A stretch of DNA of 64,000 nt. Origin: an uncultured Lachnospiraceae bacterium. Its GTDB lineage: Bacteria > Bacillota > Clostridia > Lachnospirales > Lachnospiraceae. Positions 42,048 to 49,817 of the stretch are shown here, piece by piece. The stretch spans positions 1-64,000 of the forward strand of contig CAMWPB010000006.1 of the NCBI GenBank assembly GCA_947176065.1. The letters run 5' to 3'. The translations under genes were made by a program, and so were the position numbers. Position 1 is the stretch's first letter. The number at the start of each line of letters is the position of its first letter. The notes beneath the pieces are model-generated. The model did no database searches and had not been told where the DNA came from. It saw nothing but the letters and a program-made list of their open reading frames with translations.

Positions 42048-44423
42048 ATGAGTATATACGACACATTAAACGAGAGGCAGAGGCAGGCCGTCATGCAGAC
42101 TGACGGCCCTGTTCTGATTTTGGCGGGCGCGGGTTCCGGCAAAACAAGAGTTTTAACGCATAGGGTGGCATACCTGATCGACAGGGCGGGTGTGGCGCCC
42201 TATCACATTCTGGCGATTACATTTACGAACAAGGCGGCGGGGGAGATGCGGGAGCGTGTGGATAAGATCGTGGGCTTTGGCGCAGAGCAGATCTGGGTTT
42301 CCACTTTCCATTCTACCTGTGTGCGTATCTTACGCCGGTACATAGACAGACTGGGCTATGACAATCATTTTACGATTTACGACACGGACGACCAGAAGGG
42401 CATTATGAAGGAAGTCTGTAAAAAACTGCAGATTGATACGAAGATGCTGAAGGAACGCACGATTATGAGCGCCATTTCTTCGGCGAAGGACGAGCTGATT
42501 GATCCGCAGGAATACGAGATGCAGAACGGTTTCGATTATAATGGCAGTAAGATTGCCAAAGCGTACCGGGAGTATCAGGCCACTTTAAAGAAAAACAACG
42601 CGCTGGATTTTGACGATCTTATCATGAAGACGGTGGAGCTTTTCAAGGCGGACGCCGAAGTGCTTTCCTCCTATCAGGATAGATTCCGCTATATTATGGT
42701 GGATGAGTATCAGGACACCAATACGGCCCAGTTCGAGCTGATCCGGCTTCTGGCAGGCAAACACAGAAACCTCTGTGTGGTGGGCGATGACGATCAGTCC
42801 ATCTATAAGTTCAGGGGGGCGAATATCCGCAATATTCTCGATTTTGAGAAGGTTTATCCGGACGCTTTTGTGGTCAAGCTGGAGCAGAATTACCGCTCCA
42901 CCCAGATGGTTCTGGACGCTGCCAACGCGGTCATCAAAAACAACAAGGGCCGCAAGGAAAAGGCCCTTTGGACAGACAAGGCGGAAGGAGCACGCATCGG
43001 CTTTAAGCAGTTTGACACGGGTTACGAGGAGGCGGAATACATCGCCGGGGATGTGGCGAAAAAGAAGAGAAAAGGGCAGATTTCCTACGGGGAGTGCGCC
43101 GTGCTCTACCGCACCAACGCCCAGGCACGCCTTTTGGAAGAGCGTTTTATTATGGAGGGCATTCCCTACGATGTGGTCGGCGGCACAAACTTTTATTCCA
43201 GACGGGAGATCAAGGATGTGCTTGCGTATCTGAAAACCATAGACAACGGCAGGGACGACGTGGCGGTGAAGCGGATTATCAACGTGCCCAGGCGCGGCAT
43301 CGGCGCAACCACTATTGTGCGGGTGCAGGAGTATGCCGATGAGAGGAATATCAGCTTTTTTGATGCCCTTACAGAGGCGGATCAGATTGTGGCGATCGGC
43401 AGGAGTGCATCCAAGCTGAAACCCTTTGTGACCATGATACAGAGCTTCCGCAGCAAGCAGGAGTTTTACAGTCTGGAAGAGCTTGTCAAGGATGTATTGG
43501 ATCTTACGGGATATTTGAAGGAGCTGGAGGAATCCGACGAGGAGGACGCGGCAGACCGTGTTGAGAATATCGAGGAGCTGGTCAGCAAAGTGGTGGCCTA
43601 TGAGGAGGACAACGACGAACCTTCCCTGAGTGAGTTTCTGGAAGAGGTGGCGCTGGTGGCGGACATCGACCGGGTGGACGGCGACGGCGACCGGGTGCTG
43701 CTCATGACCCTGCACAGCGCCAAGGGACTGGAGTTTGAACATGTCTATCTGGCGGGCATGGAAGACGGTGTGTTTCCAAGCTACATGACCATCACCTCGG
43801 ATGATCCCATGGAGATCGAGGAGGAGAGAAGACTGGCTTATGTGGGAATCACCAGAGCCAGAGAGGAGCTGACTCTTACCTGTGCGAAACAGCGCATGAT
43901 CAGAGGCGAGACGCAGTATAATCCCATCAGCCGTTTTGTGCGGGAAATCCCACCCCTGCTTTTGGACGGCACGCCCGCGCCGGTAAAGAGGAGGATGGAA
44001 GAAATATATGAGGACGACTCGCAGGAGCGCAGTCTTCTGCGGACAAAGCCCTACGGGGCGGCGGCAAAATCCTACATGGAACCTGTCAAACCTTATGCGG
44101 CGGCACCGAGCGCGTACACGGAGAGAAAGAAGGCTTACGCGGCGCCGATTAAGCGTGGTGCGGGGAAAGCACCGGTTACGGTGGGAGGCAATCCTTTCGG
44201 ATCGGGGAACGTCTCGTCCGGTCGTGGGGGGACGGCCGAAGCGCCGGCGGTTCCCGGAAGGATCGGCTACGGGGAAGGCGACCGGGTACGCCATGCCCGC
44301 TATGGAGAGGGCACGGTTTTAAAAATAGAACCAGGACCCAGAGACAGTCAGGTGACGGTGGTTTTCGACGAAGTTGGGCAAAAGATCATGTATGCGGGAT
44401 TTGCAAAGCTGCAGAAGGTCTGA
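42048..44423 (+). CDS. pcrA: ATP-dependent DNA helicase PcrA/UvrD
   Basis: A superfamily 1A 3'-5' helicase for repair and replication fork maintenance. The 791 residues carry the Q motif (LNERQRQAV), Walker A AGAGSGKT, ITFTNKAAGEMRERV (Ia), DEYQDTN (II), VVGDDDQSIYKFRGA (III), QNYRS (IV), LMTLHSAKGLEFEHVYLAG (V) and YVGITRAREEL (VI). The C-terminal 60 residues contain a Tudor-like RNA polymerase-binding domain (GDRVRHARYGEGTVLKIE) as in B. subtilis PcrA. Ribosome site is weak. It sits between the repeat copy B and a 235-bp non-coding stretch. Confidence 0.97.
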   Translation: MSIYDTLNERQRQAVMQTDGPVLILAGAGSGKTRVLTHRVAYLIDRAGVAPYHILAITFTNKAAGEMRERVDKIVGFGAEQIWVSTFHSTCVRILRRYIDRLGYDNHFTIYDTDDQKGIMKEVCKKLQIDTKMLKERTIMSAISSAKDELIDPQEYEMQNGFDYNGSKIAKAYREYQATLKKNNALDFDDLIMKTVELFKADAEVLSSYQDRFRYIMVDEYQDTNTAQFELIRLLAGKHRNLCVVGDDDQSIYKFRGANIRNILDFEKVYPDAFVVKLEQNYRSTQMVLDAANAVIKNNKGRKEKALWTDKAEGARIGFKQFDTGYEEAEYIAGDVAKKKRKGQISYGECAVLYRTNAQARLLEERFIMEGIPYDVVGGTNFYSRREIKDVLAYLKTIDNGRDDVAVKRIINVPRRGIGATTIVRVQEYADERNISFFDALTEADQIVAIGRSASKLKPFVTMIQSFRSKQEFYSLEELVKDVLDLTGYLKELEESDEEDAADRVENIEELVSKVVAYEEDNDEPSLSEFLEEVALVADIDRVDGDGDRVLLMTLHSAKGLEFEHVYLAGMEDGVFPSYMTITSDDPMEIEEERRLAYVGITRAREELTLTCAKQRMIRGETQYNPISRFVREIPPLLLDGTPAPVKRRMEEIYEDDSQERSLLRTKPYGAAAKSYMEPVKPYAAAPSAYTERKKAYAAPIKRGAGKAPVTVGGNPFGSGNVSSGRGGTAEAPAVPGRIGYGEGDRVRHARYGEGTVLKIEPGPRDSQVTVVFDEVGQKIMYAGFAKLQKV

Positions 44424-44538
44424 GGACGCAATCGTTGAAAAAATGTGAAAAATTTTCAAAATAGCCGCGATCGGATGCATATTTTTACATAATTTTCATA
44501 AAATAAAATATTCACATATAGTAAAATCTGAAAAAAAG

Positions 44539-44547
44539 TGGTATACT
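44539..44547 (+). promoter_or_regulatory. Extended -10 promoter of the small acidic membrane protein gene
   Basis: TGGTATACT with no good -35 box; AT-rich upstream sequence (44450-44535) may act as UP element. The leader of about 105 bases can form ATGGCA / TGCCAT and other small hairpins. Confidence 0.6.
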
Positions 44548-44658
44548 ATGCGTGATGGCAATGAGCAGTGCCATACGGTAAGATGGCAAAATGACTGCTT
44601 GCAGACAATTTTGTCAGATTAGCGCGGTCACAATGTATGGGAAAGAGAGGGCTACAGG

Positions 44659-44934
44659 ATGAGCAAGAAAGAGATTTTGAATAAATTGGATGAGATCATG
44701 GACAATGCGGGTGTGAATGATTTTCTCGGCAGGAAACATGAGGAAGAGAAGAAGAACAGTCTGTTATGGATATTTGCCGTGATCGGCGCTATCGCAGCGG
44801 TAGCAGCTATCGCATATGCCGTGTACCGTTACCTGACGCCCGATTATCTGGAAGACTTTGAGGACGATTTCGACGATGATTTTGACGATGACTTTTTCGA
44901 GGACGAGGATGACGACGAGGACACAGGCGTGTAA
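44659..44934 (+). CDS. Small single-pass membrane protein with polyacidic tail
   Basis: A 91-residue protein not recognised by name. Residues 1-32 are hydrophilic (EILNKLDEIMDNAGVNDFLGRK), 34-58 form one transmembrane helix (LLWIFAVIGAIAAVAAIAYAV), and 65-91 are almost entirely Asp, Glu and Phe (DDFDDDFDDDFFEDEDDDED). The tail could bind cations or cell-wall or basic proteins; that is inferred. GAGAGGG precedes the ATG. It has its own promoter and a likely terminator, so it is monocistronic. Confidence 0.78.
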   Translation: MSKKEILNKLDEIMDNAGVNDFLGRKHEEEKKNSLLWIFAVIGAIAAVAAIAYAVYRYLTPDYLEDFEDDFDDDFDDDFFEDEDDDEDTGV

Positions 44935-44958
44935 AGTTTTATATTGAGAAAATTGTGA

Positions 44959-44990
44959 GGGTCGGCGGGAGATGACATTTCCCGGCGGCC
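44959..44990 (+). terminator. Likely terminator after the small acidic membrane protein gene
   Basis: A long hairpin pairing GGGTCGGCGGGAGATG with CATTTCCCGGCGGCC (with G-U pairs), then TTCTGTTATTCT. Confidence 0.65.
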
Positions 44991-44995
44991 TTCTG

Positions 44996-45061
44996 TTATT
45001 CTATAGGAAATTGCGACCGTGTAAGCCATTCAAGGAGAATGCGTTTTATTCTATAGGAAAT
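44996..45061 (+). repeat. 16-bp direct repeats upstream of rlmD
   Basis: TTATTCTATAGGAAAT occurs at 44996-45011 and 45046-45061, 50 bp apart, bracketing 34 bp that include CATTC / GAATG. It may be the scar or core of a small repeat element, or a regulator site. Confidence 0.7.
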
Positions 45062-45094
45062 AGAAAGGGATACAGGCATGAGGACGGAGAGGAA

Positions 45095-46621
45095 ATGAAA
45101 AAAGGACAGATCATAGAAGGTATCGTGGAACGGATGGATTTTCCCAATAAGGGAATTGTGGTCTGCGGGGAGGGCGTCTGCACGGTGAAAAACGCCCTGC
45201 CGGGACAAAAAGTGAGGGCAGTTGTCAATAAGGCGAGAAACGGGAGATATGAGGGACGGCTCCTGGAGCTGTTGGAGCCTTCCCCGGTGGAGACGGGAAG
45301 TCCCTGCCCCCATTTCGGGAGTTGCGGCGGCTGTACTTATCTGTCCTTTCCCTACGGGGAGAGCCTGAAAATCAAGGAAGGACAGGTGAGGCGGCTGCTT
45401 GCGCCTGTGCTGGAAAAGCAGGAGGAGGAGTGCCTGTTTGAGGCGGCCAAGGCGTCTCCGGAGGTCTTTGGCTATCGGAATAAGATGGAGTTCACCTTCG
45501 GGGATGAGGTGAAGGATGGGCCGCTTTCTCTGGGGATGCATAAGCGGGGCAGCTTTTATGATATCGTGTCCGTGACGGACTGTCAGATCGTGGATGAGGA
45601 TTATCGGAAAATTCTGCGCTGCGTCAGGGACTATTTTTCGCAGCTGCGGGAACAGGGCGTGGACGTGTCTTTTTATCACAGGCTGCGGCATACGGGTTAT
45701 CTGCGGCATCTTGTGGTGCGCAGGGCTGCGAAGACGGGGGAGATTCTGGCGGCGCTGGTGACGACTTCCCAGGTGCCCGTCCGACAGAAGGCGGACGGCG
45801 TGACCCGCGAACAGGATGAGGCGGAGGGACAGGCTGCGCAGGAGGCAGTTCCGGAGGAAGGCCGGCAGACGGAGCGGGCGCTTCTTGAGGGGTTGAGAGA
45901 GCGGCTTCTGGCGCTGCCGCTTACCGGTGAGATTGTAGGCATTCTGCATGTGAGAAACGATTCCGCGGCGGATGTGGTGCAGAGCGACGAAACTTCTGTT
46001 TTGTACGGGCGGGATTATTTTTATGAAGAAATTCTGGGGCTTCGCTTTAAAATTTCACTTTTTTCCTTTTTCCAGACCAACAGTCTGGGAGCGGAACTGC
46101 TCTACAGCACGGCGCGGGAGTATATTGCTGACTATATATCAACGTCAAATGAACACTTGCAGGGAAAAATTGTGTATGACCTTTACAGCGGCACGGGAAC
46201 CATTGCACAGCTGATGGCGCCTGTGGCGAAAAAGGTGATCGGCGTGGAGATCGTGGAGGAGGCCGTGGAAGCGGCAAGGAAAAATGCAGAGGCGAATGGT
46301 TTACATAATTGTGAATTTATTGCCGGCGACGTATTGAAGGTGCTGGATGGGATTGCGGAAAAGCCGGATGTGATCATTCTTGACCCGCCCCGTGATGGCG
46401 TGCACCCGAAGGCGCTCGCAAAGATCATTGATTACGGGGTGGAGCACATTCTGTATATCTCCTGCAAGGCGAGCAGTCTGGCGAGGGATCTGGAGGTCTT
46501 TCTGGCGAGAGGATACAGGGCCAGACGCTGTGTGGCGATTGATCAGTTCCCGTGGACGGCGGGGGTAGAAGTAATAATAAAGATGCAGCGCTGTGGAAAA
46601 GACAAGAATTCGGAGCTCTAA
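45095..46621 (+). CDS. rlmD: 23S rRNA (uracil-C5)-methyltransferase, RlmD/RumA family
   Basis: A SAM-dependent RNA m5U methyltransferase. The 508 residues have an N-terminal TRAM domain (KGQIIEGIVERMDFPNKGIVVC), an iron-sulfur-type cysteine cluster (CPHFGSCGGCTYL), the SAM motif VYDLYSGTGTIAQLM, PDVIILDPPRDG and the catalytic cysteine in YISCKASSLARDL. A charged insertion of about 35 residues (around EQDEAEGQAAQEAV) is extra. ATG 45095 follows GGAGAGGA. The exact target uridine (747, 1939 or both) cannot be read from sequence. Confidence 0.93.
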   Translation: MKKGQIIEGIVERMDFPNKGIVVCGEGVCTVKNALPGQKVRAVVNKARNGRYEGRLLELLEPSPVETGSPCPHFGSCGGCTYLSFPYGESLKIKEGQVRRLLAPVLEKQEEECLFEAAKASPEVFGYRNKMEFTFGDEVKDGPLSLGMHKRGSFYDIVSVTDCQIVDEDYRKILRCVRDYFSQLREQGVDVSFYHRLRHTGYLRHLVVRRAAKTGEILAALVTTSQVPVRQKADGVTREQDEAEGQAAQEAVPEEGRQTERALLEGLRERLLALPLTGEIVGILHVRNDSAADVVQSDETSVLYGRDYFYEEILGLRFKISLFSFFQTNSLGAELLYSTAREYIADYISTSNEHLQGKIVYDLYSGTGTIAQLMAPVAKKVIGVEIVEEAVEAARKNAEANGLHNCEFIAGDVLKVLDGIAEKPDVIILDPPRDGVHPKALAKIIDYGVEHILYISCKASSLARDLEVFLARGYRARRCVAIDQFPWTAGVEVIIKMQRCGKDKNSEL

Positions 46622-46713
46622 AACCACAGTCTAAACCACAGGACGTAAAATCTATTTGCAACCAGCCCCGATATACAGTAAGATAAAGAGGTGGACACCA
46701 GGGGGTAACATCA

Positions 46714-47268
46714 GTGTTAAACTTTTTACGGCATTCCCCGGCACTGCAGCAGCCTCAGGGCAGGGCGGCCGGGAAAAGTTACGGCCCCGGGAAGCGTGAT
46801 GCGCTTACGGGCGCGGTGAACAGAAGTACTTTTCAGAAAATGGTGGAGGATGCACTGGCAGGCGAGCATAAGCAAGGCTGTCTTCTTTTGGTGGATGTGG
46901 ACCATATGCAGGAAGTCAACGACAATTACGGCAGGGAGACGGGAGACCGGGTACTGCAGGCTGTTTATGCCACTCTGCGGGAGCATTTCAGGGGCGAGGA
47001 CGGTATAGGGCGGCTCTCGGAGGATACTTTCGGTGTCTGGATTGATGGACTTTCGGCAGAGCAGGTAAGCGGTATCCGCAGACGGATTGCCGTTGTGAAT
47101 GACAGGCTGCTGCACGGGGATCAGGATATACCCACCGTTACGCTGAGCGCGGGGGCGGCTTTGGGGGAATCGGGAGAAAGCTATAAGGAGATGTACCGGC
47201 AGGCGCAGAAAGTACTGCACCGGGTGAAAGAGGGCGGACGCTGCGGCTGTGAAATATATACAATATAA
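46714..47268 (+). CDS. Degenerate GGDEF-domain protein
   Basis: A 184-residue protein consisting of one GGDEF-type domain without sensor or membrane parts. The fold markers are present (RDALTGAVNRSTFQKMV, LLLVDVDHMQEVNDNYGRETGDRVLQ), but the signature motif reads SEDTF (102-106) in place of GGDEF, so both glycines and the catalytic glutamate are lost; cyclase activity is unlikely. It may bind GTP or c-di-GMP or act through protein contacts. Start is GTG behind GGGGG. It ends 18 bp before the PurF-like gene and is probably co-transcribed with it. Confidence 0.85.
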   Translation: MLNFLRHSPALQQPQGRAAGKSYGPGKRDALTGAVNRSTFQKMVEDALAGEHKQGCLLLVDVDHMQEVNDNYGRETGDRVLQAVYATLREHFRGEDGIGRLSEDTFGVWIDGLSAEQVSGIRRRIAVVNDRLLHGDQDIPTVTLSAGAALGESGESYKEMYRQAQKVLHRVKEGGRCGCEIYTI

Positions 47269-47286
47269 GAAAAACGGGAGGAAAGT

Positions 47287-48693
47287 ATGGGCGGCTTTTT
47301 TGGAGTGGCATCGAAGGAAAATTGTATTTTTGATCTGTTTTTTGGGACGGACTATCATTCCCATCTGGGAACCAGACGGGCGGGTATGGCGCTTTATGAC
47401 GCGGAGGCGGGATTCAACCGCGCGATCCACAACATAGAGAATACGCCGTTCCGTACCAAATTTGACAAGGATGTAAACAAGATGTACGGGACGCTGGGCA
47501 TCGGCTGTATCTCGGACTACGAGCCGCAGCCGCTGATTATCCGTTCCCACCACGGCACTTACGCGATCACTACGGTTGGCAGGATCAACAATAAAGACGA
47601 GATCGTGTCGCAAATCTTTCAGAACGGCAAAGGGCATTTTCTGGAGATGAGCGGCGGCGATATCAATGCCACGGAGCTGGTGGCGGCTGTGATTAACCAG
47701 TGTGACAATCTGATCGAGGGTATTCGGTACGCGCAGGAGCTGATCGACGGCTCCATGACGATTCTGATTATGACGCCGAAGGGAATTTATGCGGCGAGAG
47801 ACAAAATGGGGCGTACGCCTGTCACGATTGGGAAGAAGGAGGATGCCTGCTGTGTGTCCTTTGAGAGCTTTGCCTATCTGAATCTCGGCTATGTGCCGGA
47901 GCGTGAACTTGGCCCCGGAGAAGTGGTTATCGTGACGGCGGAGGGCGTGCAGACGCTGGCGGCGCCGGGCAAGGACATGAAAATCTGCACGTTTTTGTGG
48001 ATTTATTACGGCTATCCTTCCTCTTCCTATGAGGGAATCAGCGTGGAGGAGATGCGTTACAACTGTGGGGCGATGCTGGCGAAGCGGGATGATGTGAAGC
48101 CGGATATCGTGGCGGGCGTGCCGGATTCCGGAACACCCCATGCGATCGGTTATGCCAACGAGTCGGGGATTCCTTTTTCCAGGCCGTTTATTAAGTATAC
48201 ACCCACCTGGCCCCGTTCTTTTATGCCTACGATCCAGAGCAAGCGGGATCTGATCGCAAAGATGAAACTGATTCCGGTGCATGACCTGATTAAGGACAGG
48301 AGCCTTCTTCTGATCGACGATTCCATCGTGCGGGGCACGCAACTTCGGGAGACGACGGAGTTCCTTTACCAGAGCGGTGCGAAGGAGGTACATATCCGTC
48401 CGGCCTGTCCGCCCCTTCTTTACGGCTGTAAATATTTGAATTTTTCCCGTTCCACTTCAGAGCTGGAGCTGATTGCAAGGCGGGTGATCCAGGAACTGGA
48501 GGGAGAAAACAAATACCCGAATTTGGCGGTCTATGCAGACCCTGACAGCACAGAGTATGGCCAGATGCTGGAAAAGATCAGGGAAAAGCTGAATTTCACT
48601 ACATTGAGGTATCACCGTCTGGATGATATGATCGCTTCCGTCGGCATTGACAAGTGTAAGCTGTGTACGTATTGCTGGGATGGCAGGGAGTAA
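47287..48693 (+). CDS. PurF-like amidophosphoribosyltransferase paralogue lacking the N-terminal cysteine
   Basis: The 468 residues align along their whole length with PurF: N-terminal glutaminase-like fold (YHSHLGTRRAGMALYD), and a type I phosphoribosyltransferase domain with PRPP loop LLLIDDSIVRGTQ (340-352), preceded by VAGVPDSGTPHAIGYA. Cysteines 234, 381, 457 and 460 sit where iron-sulfur-type PurF has cluster ligands. However the start is MGGFFG where active enzymes have MCGIFG-like sequence after processing, so the nucleophilic cysteine is glycine and glutamine hydrolysis should be lost. It may use free ammonia, or act as regulator or scaffold. AGGAGGAAAG-type ribosome site precedes the ATG. 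Confidence 0.88.
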   Translation: MGGFFGVASKENCIFDLFFGTDYHSHLGTRRAGMALYDAEAGFNRAIHNIENTPFRTKFDKDVNKMYGTLGIGCISDYEPQPLIIRSHHGTYAITTVGRINNKDEIVSQIFQNGKGHFLEMSGGDINATELVAAVINQCDNLIEGIRYAQELIDGSMTILIMTPKGIYAARDKMGRTPVTIGKKEDACCVSFESFAYLNLGYVPERELGPGEVVIVTAEGVQTLAAPGKDMKICTFLWIYYGYPSSSYEGISVEEMRYNCGAMLAKRDDVKPDIVAGVPDSGTPHAIGYANESGIPFSRPFIKYTPTWPRSFMPTIQSKRDLIAKMKLIPVHDLIKDRSLLLIDDSIVRGTQLRETTEFLYQSGAKEVHIRPACPPLLYGCKYLNFSRSTSELELIARRVIQELEGENKYPNLAVYADPDSTEYGQMLEKIREKLNFTTLRYHRLDDMIASVGIDKCKLCTYCWDGRE

Positions 48694-48695
48694 CT

Positions 48696-48790
48696 GTGCG
48701 AGAAGAACTTCTAAAGCTCAGCAGCAGGGGCTGCTTCGCTAAGAGGTTCTAAGTCTCGCACGGGAGAATGCCTAAAATGCAGCATTCTCC
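48696..48790 (+). repeat. Two-hairpin intergenic element, copy C
   Basis: Hairpin 1 spans 48696-48761: outer GTGCGAGA / TCTCGCAC, middle AGAACTTCT / AGAGGTTCT, inner AGC / GCT and GCAGC / GCTGC. Hairpin 2 spans 48763-48790: GGAGAATGC / GCATTCTCC. Relative to copy A the outer and inner stems carry paired substitutions that keep base pairing. It starts 3 bp after the PurF-like stop. Confidence 0.85.
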
Positions 48791-48815
48791 GCGTCTGTGA
48801 AGGGAAAGAGTGAAA

Positions 48816-49799
48816 ATGATATTCAAGTGTAAGAACTGCGGCGGCAATACGGTGTATTCGCCGGAGAAGAAGAGAATGTACTGCCCGCACTGTGAGAGTA
48901 CGGACAGTGAAGAAAAAATAGGGGACAGTTCGCTTGTACAATGTGTAAACTGCGGCGCGCCGCTGCGGATTATGGAATTTACTTCGGCGTGCAGGTGCGA
49001 GCATTGCGGCACTTATCTGATATTTAACGAGAGGGTGGAAGGCGTCTTTGAGCCGAAGCTGGTTTTGCCGTTCTGTATGGGAAAAGAGATGGCGGCAGCG
49101 GCCATGGAGCATGAATTTTCCAGACGGCTTTTTGCGCCGGCCGATTTCCTGTCAGCGAAGAGTCTGGAGAAAATGGAAGGGATTTATGTGCCTTTCTGGC
49201 TCTATGACTACGGCGCGTACTATGACTTTGCGGGAGAGGGCACACGGGTCAGAACATGGCGCAGCGGCGACACGGAGTACACGGAGACCTCTTACTTTGA
49301 GGTGATCCGGCAGATGGACGTGGATTTTGACCGGATACCTGTGGACGCTTCCATCGCTATGGATGACGGCATCATGGATCTGATGGAACCTTACGATTAC
49401 CGGGCGCTTGCGGATTTTGAACCGCAGTATATGTCCGGCTTTTTCGGGGAGGTATATAACCAGGAAGCGGAAGAACTGGACGGGAGGGCACAGGCAAAGG
49501 CGAGGCAGGCTTCGGAAGAACTGCTGCAGGGCTCTTTGACGGGATATGCCGCCGTGCGTCCTTACCGGAAGAATCTGAAGCTGACCAGAGAGAGCTTCTG
49601 CTATGCGCTGATGCCTGTCTGGCAGTATGTGTACCGCTATAAGGATCAGTCTTATCTGTATCATGTGAACGGGCAGACGGGAAAAGTGATCGGCGTAACG
49701 CCTGTTTCCAGAGGAAAAGTGCTGGCCTACAGCGCATCGGTGTTTGCGGCGGTGACGGCGCTCTGTTACATGGCGGTTCATGTGCTGGAGATATTATAG
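48816..49799 (+). CDS. Double zinc-ribbon membrane protein (YdjG-like)
   Basis: A 327-residue protein opening with two zinc ribbons (CKNC...CPHC at 5-26, CVNC...CEHC at 43-64), then a soluble beta-rich domain (GIYVPFWLYDYGAYYDF...), and a single C-terminal transmembrane helix (about 300-322). The design matches B. subtilis YdjG, a membrane partner in the PspA stress operon with YdjH and YdjI. ATG 48816 is preferred (AGGGA 10 bases before); GTG 48810 is an alternative. The YdjH-like gene follows after 18 bp. Function inferred from the family. Confidence 0.82.
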   Translation: MIFKCKNCGGNTVYSPEKKRMYCPHCESTDSEEKIGDSSLVQCVNCGAPLRIMEFTSACRCEHCGTYLIFNERVEGVFEPKLVLPFCMGKEMAAAAMEHEFSRRLFAPADFLSAKSLEKMEGIYVPFWLYDYGAYYDFAGEGTRVRTWRSGDTEYTETSYFEVIRQMDVDFDRIPVDASIAMDDGIMDLMEPYDYRALADFEPQYMSGFFGEVYNQEAEELDGRAQAKARQASEELLQGSLTGYAAVRPYRKNLKLTRESFCYALMPVWQYVYRYKDQSYLYHVNGQTGKVIGVTPVSRGKVLAYSASVFAAVTALCYMAVHVLEIL

Positions 49800-49817
49800 A
49801 AGGGAAGGGCGAAAGCT

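Noticed and set aside
42585..44294. Long open frame (569 codons) on the minus strand opposite pcrA
   Set aside because: It is the antisense of a gene with all helicase motifs; its translation is His/Leu/Arg-rich with no domain, as expected from a GC-biased complementary strand.
46726..48393. Minus-strand open frame of 555 codons across the GGDEF and PurF-like genes
   Set aside because: It spans two recognisable plus-strand genes and shows no protein family features.
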